Assembly: GCA_002362385.1 (NCBI GenBank)
Contig: DEUB01000029.1
Coordinates: forward strand, 186,001 to 250,000
Source: Lachnospiraceae bacterium UBA3273
GTDB lineage: Bacteria > Bacillota > Clostridia > Lachnospirales > Lachnospiraceae
DNA length: 64,000 nt
Direction of reading: 5' to 3'
The position numbers and the translations under genes are program-made. The notes beneath the pieces are model-generated. The model did no database searches. It was not told where the DNA came from and worked only from the letters and a program-made list of their open reading frames with translations. Of the stretch, positions 58,585 to 64,000 are shown piece by piece. Each line of letters begins with the position of its first letter. Position 1 is the first letter of the stretch.

Positions 58585-58703
58585 ATTTAAACCTCCGTGT
58601 AAATGAAATCAGTGGAAAAAACCACTCAGCAGTTAGTATAACAAAAATATGGAAAAGAAGGAATAAAAAAATTAAAAATAGTCTAAAAATAATAAAACGT
58701 AGC

Positions 58704-58731
58704 AAAAGGATGTGTAAAAACACACCCTTTT
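58704..58731 (-). terminator. Partial terminator between binding protein and permease genes
   Basis: AAAAGGGTGTG, loop TTTTTA, CACATCCTTTT: 11-bp stem with one G-U pair on the minus strand, followed by GCTACGTTTTATTATTTTTAG. Such hairpins raise binding-protein over permease expression. Confidence 0.65.
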
Positions 58732-58767
58732 ACAAAACGTTCTGCAAACCGGATAATAATTACCGGA

Positions 58768-59811
58768 TTACTCTTCTTCTTTTTCAATTGCAACTAAATC
58801 TTCCGGAATGGTCCAGTTAATGGCTTCTGCAACTTCAGGATTGTACTTTGCAACAATACCGTCAGAAACATAACCGATAGGGGTCGTTGCAGGATCCGCT
58901 CCGTTTACAAGAATCTCATAAGCCATTTCCCCCGCTTTATATCCCAGATCATAATAGCTGATACTTAAAGTCGCAAGACCGCCATTACCGCACATATTTT
59001 CTTCGCCGCAGATAACGGGAATGTTTGCGGGAACCGTTACATTCTTAACGATCTCAATATTGTCGGCAAAGGTATTGTCCGTAGGAATATATACACAGTC
59101 GCACTCTGCAATTGCCGCTGTAATAACCGACTGAACTTCGTTGGAATCTGCTGCGGTAAATACCTCATACTCAATGCCCGCGTCCTTTAAATACTTTGCC
59201 GCCAGATCTGCCTGGTATACGGAGTTTGCTTCGGATGAGCAGTATACGACAGCCACCTTTGTAACGTCGGGACATACTCTCTGTAATAATGCGATCTGCT
59301 CGTCTACAGGGGCAAGGTCCGAAACGCCGGTAACATTTGTGCCGGGTTCTTCGTTGCTGTTTACAACTTCTGCCGTAATGAAGTCTGTTACGCTTGTTCC
59401 CACAATGGGAATTTCATTGGTGGCAGCTGCTGCGGACTGAAGCGCAGGCGTAGCATTTGCCATGATCAGATCAACGTTGTCATTTACAAATTTTGTAGAA
59501 ATAGTAGCGCAGTTTGTAGCTTCGCCCTGTGCGTTCTGGTAATCAAAGGTAACCTTATCTCCCAGTTTGTCCTTTAATGCATCCTCAAAACCTTCTGTCG
59601 CCGCATCAAGAGCCGGATGCTCAACCAACTGGATAATACCAATGTTGTAGGTATCTCCTTCTGAACCTGCTCCCTCGGAATCCGTTCCTTCTGCACTGCC
59701 GTCCTCTTCTGTTGCCGGAGCGTTTGTCTCATCAGCTGGCGCAGAACCGCAGCCTGTTAATAAGGATGCAGACAAAACGCCGACTAAAAGCATTGCCATG
59801 AGTTTTTTCAT
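58768..59811 (-). CDS. ABC transporter substrate-binding lipoprotein (TrpX-like)
   Basis: Start at 59811 (MKKLMAMLLVGVLSASLLTG) follows GGGAGGAAGAAATT; the earlier frame lacks a ribosome site. The lipobox LLTGC marks a lipoprotein anchored outside the membrane. Then an acidic spacer and an ABC_sub_bind domain (IGIIQLVEHPALDAATEGFE, LAKYLKDAG, YIPTDNTFADNIEIVKNV). It catches the substrate for the transporter. 347 residues, normal. Confidence 0.9.
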   Translation of the reverse strand: MKKLMAMLLVGVLSASLLTGCGSAPADETNAPATEEDGSAEGTDSEGAGSEGDTYNIGIIQLVEHPALDAATEGFEDALKDKLGDKVTFDYQNAQGEATNCATISTKFVNDNVDLIMANATPALQSAAAATNEIPIVGTSVTDFITAEVVNSNEEPGTNVTGVSDLAPVDEQIALLQRVCPDVTKVAVVYCSSEANSVYQADLAAKYLKDAGIEYEVFTAADSNEVQSVITAAIAECDCVYIPTDNTFADNIEIVKNVTVPANIPVICGEENMCGNGGLATLSISYYDLGYKAGEMAYEILVNGADPATTPIGYVSDGIVAKYNPEVAEAINWTIPEDLVAIEKEEE

Positions 59812-59914
59812 AATTTCTTCCTCCCTTTTTCCTGCCGCAGCCGGGTATAAAACTCTCCCGGTCATACGGTTTAACATAACGTTTGTTGAGCTCTTTATCA
59901 CTTCAACTTGATAA

Positions 59915-59943
59915 AATATACAATAATTCTCACGATTTGTCAA
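59915..59943 (-). promoter_or_regulatory. Promoter of the ABC transporter operon
   Basis: TTGACA (59943-59938), 17-bp spacer, TATATT (59920-59915) on the minus strand, about 105 bp before the binding-protein ATG. No prophage operator in the spacer. A leader of about 95 bases follows, in which I see no known riboswitch or T-box. Confidence 0.75.
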
Positions 59944-59987
59944 TAGAAAGAATATTATGAATTTTAAGCCGGACGACAGTTCTATGG

Positions 59988-60656
59988 TCAAATAATCTCT
60001 ATCACATTACCTTCCTGCTTATAAATGGAATTTTCATCCACCCATCCTCTTACGGAATTTAAAGGATATATCCTTGTATTTTTTCCGATCACGGTTCCCG
60101 GATTCAGCACCGTATTGCATCCCACCTGAACGCCGTCTCCTACTACGGCTCCCAGCTTTCTTAAGCCCGTTTCGATCTGGCCTAAGGGAAATTTAATTAC
60201 CACATTTTTTTTGTCATTTTTTATGTTCGATGTAATGGCTCCGGCTCCTAAATGCGCCCTGTAGCCCAACACACTGTCTCCCACATAATTGTAATGGGGA
60301 ACTTCCACCTCATCAAACAACAGGCTGTTTTTGATCTCACAGGAATTGCCTACAACGGCGCCCTTTCCGATAATGGCATTTCCCCTGATAAAGGCACAGT
60401 GCCTGATCTGCGCATCGGCATCAATGATGCAGGGCCCCGTAATGCTTGCGCTGTCTGCAATCCTGGCAGATTTTGCGATCCATATATTTTCTCCCACCTG
60501 ATTAAAGTCCTCAGCAGGAAGCATAGGGCCCAACTGCATAATAAATGATTCGAGCCGGGGCAGGACCTCCCACGGATATTCGATCCCGTCGAATAAAAAT
60601 TGTGCCAGAGTTTTGTTGACATCCAGATAGTTATCGATTTTGAACATTTGTAACAT
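59988..60656 (-). CDS. Left-handed beta-helix acyltransferase/nucleotidyl-transferase-like protein
   Basis: Start at 60656 (MLQMFKIDNYLDVNKTLAQF) follows GGGAGAGAAGCGT. 222 residues. A chain of hexapeptide repeats (IWIAKSARIADSASITGPCI, IIGKGAVVGNSCEIKNS, LGAGAITSNIKNDKKNV) like the C-terminal half of GlmU-type enzymes. Acts on nucleotide sugars or related compounds in the family; the substrate here is unknown. No nucleotidyltransferase domain is present. Confidence 0.82.
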   Translation of the reverse strand: MLQMFKIDNYLDVNKTLAQFLFDGIEYPWEVLPRLESFIMQLGPMLPAEDFNQVGENIWIAKSARIADSASITGPCIIDADAQIRHCAFIRGNAIIGKGAVVGNSCEIKNSLLFDEVEVPHYNYVGDSVLGYRAHLGAGAITSNIKNDKKNVVIKFPLGQIETGLRKLGAVVGDGVQVGCNTVLNPGTVIGKNTRIYPLNSVRGWVDENSIYKQEGNVIEII

Positions 60657-60672
60657 ACGCTTCTCTCCCTTT

Positions 60673-62733
60673 TTATTTTTTTGCTTTACCCTTTTTCCCT
60701 TCAGTACCGGCATAATTGCTTTTCACATAGGACATACACCGGTTTAAATAGCCCCTGTTGTCCGTCTGCTTTACATAGTCGGTCCTTCTGGTAATAAACC
60801 CTTTTAATTTTACCATATATTCATCAGGAGTAATATCCCCCTCCGCCACTAAAGTCAGTCCCTTTTCCCAGCTGGCAGTCAGCTTCGGATCTAACATGGA
60901 CTTAATGGAACAGCTTACCACTTCGTAAATAACCTCCCCCAAACATGCGGGGGTAATGATCTGGGTCTTTTTATTTAAGTTTAAGTACCCATTTGCCACC
61001 AGTTTTTTGAGTATCTCTGCCCTGGTTGCCGATGTGCCGATACCGCTGCCCTTGATTTGTTCCCTCAGTGCCTCATCCTCTATGAGCTGGCCCGCATTTT
61101 CCATGGCAAGGATCATAGAACCGGAATTATATCTCTTTGGCGGGGAAGTTTCTCCTTCCTTCATGGACAGACCCGCAATGGGAATTTCGGTTCCTTTTTT
61201 CAGTGCGGCAAGCTTTATGCGGAGAGCATCATCCACGCCTTTTTCCTGACTGTCGTTTTCACTTTCGCCTGTCTTTCTCTCCTCTTCCTTTTCCGGATCC
61301 CTGGCTTTGGAAAAGCTGTACTTTACTGCCGCCAGATAGCCGGGATTTACCATGACCTTAAAGGAAGCAAAGAAAAACTCCTTCTCCTTTTGTAAAGTCA
61401 GTGATAATTTTTTATATTCCGCCGGAGGATAAAAAATGCTTAAAAATCTGCCGCAGATCAATTCATAGACCTTTGCCGCCGTGGGATGAAGGCCGTTTAA
61501 CGCCCCGAATCCCTGACCCGTAGGTATAATGGCATAGTGATCCGTAATCATTTTATCGTTTACGTATTTTGTTTTTGCAATGCCCTCATAGGTTTTATGT
61601 TCGATGACCCAGGCCGCACGCTCCGCCATAGGAGCGTAAGAAGAAAGGCCTCTTATATTTTTGTAGATCTCCTTTGCCACCGCCGTGGATAACACTCTAG
61701 CATCCGTTCTCGGATAAGTGGTCAGCTTCTTTTCATAAAGTTCCTGGACGATCCGCAAAGTTTCGTCGGGACTGATCTTAAAAAGCCTTGAGCAGTCATT
61801 CTGCAGTTCAGCCAGATTGTATAAAAGGGGCGGATTTTTCTTTTCCTTTTTCTTTTCGACCCCGGAAACCACCATTTTGTCATGAGGTTTCAGCTTTTCT
61901 ATGAGTTCTTTAGCGCTCTCTTCCTTTTTAAAGCCGTTTTCTTTGTATAAGAGAGGGGAATTAAAATAATCAGAGCCCTCCACCGCTTTCCATTCCGTTT
62001 CAAAGGAACTGCCTTCTAAATCCATTTCTCCTATAATGCGGTAAAAAGGAGTTTTCTCAAAATGGCGTATCTCCCGTTCCCGGTCCACCACCATTCCCAG
62101 CACGCAGGTCATAACGCGCCCCACGGAAACAACGGCATTTTTTTCCAGGGAAAGCGCATTCTTGATATAATCGCCGTATTTTAACGTGAGCAGCCTCGAA
62201 AAATTGATTCCCATCAGGTAATCTTCTTTTGCGCGAAGATAGGCGGAAGCGCTTAAATTATCATATTCCGACAGATCCCTGGCTTCTTTGATCCCTCGCA
62301 GAATTTCCTCTTCGGTCTGGGAATCGATCCAGACTCTTCTTCTATCTTTTCCCTGAACATGGGCTTCCTGCTCCACCAGCCTGTATATGTATTCCCCTTC
62401 CCTTCCCGAGTCGGTGCATACGTAGATCCGTTTTACATCATCCCGGTTCAACAAACCGTTCACGATCTGGAACTGTTTTTTTACGCTCCCGATCACTTCA
62501 TATTTGAATTTATCTCCCGGCGGGAAAAAGGGAAGGGTATTTAAAGACCATCTTTTTAAATTTTCATCGTATGCGTCAGGATAGCTCATGGTAACCAAAT
62601 GGCCCACGCACCAGGTTACAACCGCGCTCTCGGATTCCATATAGCCGTCAAAGGATTTCATCTGTTCCTTTAACGCCTTGGCAAACTCCCTTGCAACACT
62701 GGGTTTTTCCGCAATATATAAACTCTTATCCAT
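60673..62733 (-). CDS. topB: DNA topoisomerase III
   Basis: 686 residues. N-terminal Toprim (KSLYIAEKPSVAREFAKALK, VCTDSGREGEYIYRLVEQ) and type IA core with ELQNDCSRLFKISPDETL and the active-site tyrosine in TTYPRTDARVLSTAV. Relaxes negative supercoils and decatenates DNA. The sequence ends in a basic tail (GKKGKAKK) without the zinc domains of TopA. Chromosomal or element-borne TopB are both known; surrounding genes point to the chromosome. Confidence 0.93.
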   Translation of the reverse strand: MDKSLYIAEKPSVAREFAKALKEQMKSFDGYMESESAVVTWCVGHLVTMSYPDAYDENLKRWSLNTLPFFPPGDKFKYEVIGSVKKQFQIVNGLLNRDDVKRIYVCTDSGREGEYIYRLVEQEAHVQGKDRRRVWIDSQTEEEILRGIKEARDLSEYDNLSASAYLRAKEDYLMGINFSRLLTLKYGDYIKNALSLEKNAVVSVGRVMTCVLGMVVDREREIRHFEKTPFYRIIGEMDLEGSSFETEWKAVEGSDYFNSPLLYKENGFKKEESAKELIEKLKPHDKMVVSGVEKKKEKKNPPLLYNLAELQNDCSRLFKISPDETLRIVQELYEKKLTTYPRTDARVLSTAVAKEIYKNIRGLSSYAPMAERAAWVIEHKTYEGIAKTKYVNDKMITDHYAIIPTGQGFGALNGLHPTAAKVYELICGRFLSIFYPPAEYKKLSLTLQKEKEFFFASFKVMVNPGYLAAVKYSFSKARDPEKEEERKTGESENDSQEKGVDDALRIKLAALKKGTEIPIAGLSMKEGETSPPKRYNSGSMILAMENAGQLIEDEALREQIKGSGIGTSATRAEILKKLVANGYLNLNKKTQIITPACLGEVIYEVVSCSIKSMLDPKLTASWEKGLTLVAEGDITPDEYMVKLKGFITRRTDYVKQTDNRGYLNRCMSYVKSNYAGTEGKKGKAKK

Positions 62734-62753
62734 GTAAATTCCTTTTGATCAAA

Positions 62754-64000
62754 TCAAACGCCTGCACTTCTCTGCTTTAATAAACCTGCTATTTCCTCGG
62801 CAGGCATAGGTTTTCCCAATAAAAACCCCTGAATGTTATCGCATTCGATCTTCTTCAGATATTCGTACTGTTCTTCTGTCTCCACGCCCTCGGCAACTGT
62901 TTCAAAGCCCAGCTTCTTGACCATGGAAACAATGGATTCCGTAATTACCTGGGTGCTTTCATCCTGAATGACCGTATCAATAAAAGACTTGTCAATTTTC
63001 AAAGTATCAATAGGAAGACCTTTTAAATAGGACAAGGAAGAATATCCCGTCCCAAAATCGTCCAAAGAAATCTTGATCCCATATTCCTTCAGTATACGGA
63101 GCTTTGATACCACCTGTTCAAAATCGTCGATCAGAACGCTTTCCGTGATCTCCAATTCGATGTCTTTGGGATTGACCCGGTATTTCTCCAGAATTTCCAA
63201 AAGATTGCTGACAAAATCAGGCCTTTTGTACTGTATGGCGGAGATATTCAAAGACAGTACCATGTCGCAGTTATAGTTTTCTCTCCATGCGGCATATTTG
63301 CGTATGCCTTCCTCCAATACCCATGTGCCTATGGGAACGATCATCCCGTTCTTTTCGGCAATGGGAATGAATACGCCGGGGCTGATCATTTTCCCCGAAT
63401 CGTCCTGCCAGCGGATCAGCGCCTCCACTCCCCGCAGTTTTTGGGATTTGGAATCATATTGGGGCTGGTAATACAATAAGAACCGGTTCATGTTAACGGC
63501 TTCTTTTAATTTGTTCTCTATATTGATATTATCAATGAAATCCTGAAAAATAGGCGGTTCAAAGTATTTCATGCTGTTAGGGCCGTGTTCCTTGGCACGA
63601 AACATAACGATTTCCGAACAATTGATCAGTTCCAGGCTGTTTCCCGCCGCTTCCGGAAATTCCGCCACTCCCGCGCATACGGAAATGGACACTTCATGCT
63701 TTCCCATAACATAAAAGGGCTCGTTCACTCTCTGCACGATCTTACCGAAAAGCTTTTCTATACTGTGGCTTCCTACCGGGTTTCTTACGGCTATATAGTA
63801 AGTGTCGTCCGTTACGTGGGCAATAATGGTCCGCTCATCCATAAACTCCTTTAAAAACAGACCGAATGCCTGTATCAGTTCGTCTCCCGCAACCAGTCCC
63901 AGACCGTCGTTGATCTTTTTAAAATTGTCTATATCCACACACATAACGGCAACAATTTCCCCGCTGTCCTGGGCTTCCCTGATCCATTCGCTCAAAATAC
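62754..64000 (-). CDS. GGDEF-EAL protein (C-terminal part, cut by window edge)
   Basis: The gene runs off the right edge. Residues 15-130 of the visible part form a GGDEF-like domain with VMCVDIDNFKKINDGLG but VTDDTYYI where GGDEF is expected, so cyclase activity is unlikely. The EAL domain that follows is intact: VEALIRWQ, LEITES, KISLDDFGTGYSSLSYLK, ETVAEGVETEEQYEYLKK. It should hydrolyse cyclic di-GMP, perhaps regulated by GTP on the degenerate half. Confidence 0.88.
   Translation of the reverse strand, partial: ILSEWIREAQDSGEIVAVMCVDIDNFKKINDGLGLVAGDELIQAFGLFLKEFMDERTIIAHVTDDTYYIAVRNPVGSHSIEKLFGKIVQRVNEPFYVMGKHEVSISVCAGVAEFPEAAGNSLELINCSEIVMFRAKEHGPNSMKYFEPPIFQDFIDNINIENKLKEAVNMNRFLLYYQPQYDSKSQKLRGVEALIRWQDDSGKMISPGVFIPIAEKNGMIVPIGTWVLEEGIRKYAAWRENYNCDMVLSLNISAIQYKRPDFVSNLLEILEKYRVNPKDIELEITESVLIDDFEQVVSKLRILKEYGIKISLDDFGTGYSSLSYLKGLPIDTLKIDKSFIDTVIQDESTQVITESIVSMVKKLGFETVAEGVETEEQYEYLKKIECDNIQGFLLGKPMPAEEIAGLLKQRSAGV

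Noticed and set aside
1..64000. CRISPR arrays, insertion sequences, rRNA genes
   Set aside because: No regularly spaced repeats, transposase genes or rRNA-like sequence were seen by eye; the only long repeat noticed is TR/VR.

Overview
The window holds most of a temperate, contractile-tailed (PBSX/Mu-like) prophage, about 1-54.75 kb and open at the left edge, followed by about 9 kb of Firmicutes chromosome. The host genes are a GGGtGRT protein, a NifU-like protein, a TrpXYZ-type ABC transporter, DNA topoisomerase III and an EAL protein. Strong AGGAGG ribosome sites, moderate GC and the gene families suggest a gut Clostridia/Lachnospiraceae-type host. I infer this rather than identify it.

Prophage layout, right to left. 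A plus-strand lysogeny operon (52.25-54.72 kb) carries an HTH repressor candidate, a small protein, a nuclease-like gene broken at a C10 tract, and a tyrosine integrase. A divergent operator region (52.03-52.2 kb) separates it from the minus-strand early operon (52.0-40.97 kb). That operon holds two HTH regulators, a SleB-like wall hydrolase, RecT with a PD-(D/E)XK exonuclease, a replisome organiser, a DnaC-like loader, a DUF1351 protein, RusA, a PAPS-reductase-like protein and a sigma-like late regulator candidate. The late region (40.7-7.0 kb) runs through DUF488, a methyltransferase plus GNAT-like reading frame split by an amber codon, a ParB-like protein, terminase, a Mu-type portal and head set, sheath, tube, a tail chaperone with a -1 frameshift site, tape measure, XkdP-U-like baseplate proteins and tail-fibre genes, then the cassette below and the lysis genes, ending at a strong terminator. 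Next come an origin-like non-coding stretch with two DnaA boxes (6.45-6.99 kb) and a second minus-strand operon of small genes (6.36-0 kb) under its own repressor-type promoter.

The main discovery is a complete diversity-generating retroelement (DGR) at 10.29-13.32 kb in the order target(VR)-avd-TR-reverse transcriptase. TR (11755-11881) and VR (12476-12602) align over 127 positions with 17 mismatches. Every mismatch falls on one of the 30 adenines of the sense-strand TR, and none on the other 97 bases. VR is the C-terminal part of a 284-residue protein lying directly after the tail-fibre genes, so the phage probably diversifies a receptor-binding tail protein.

Other signals: a palindrome related to CTCGCANNTGCGAG inside the 17-bp spacer of three sigma70-type promoters (6.43, 41.57 and 52.19 kb), one of them antisense to the leader of the late regulator; an internal start splitting the endolysin; the in-frame amber codon at 39026; the C10 tract at 53158; and several tiny membrane-protein genes.
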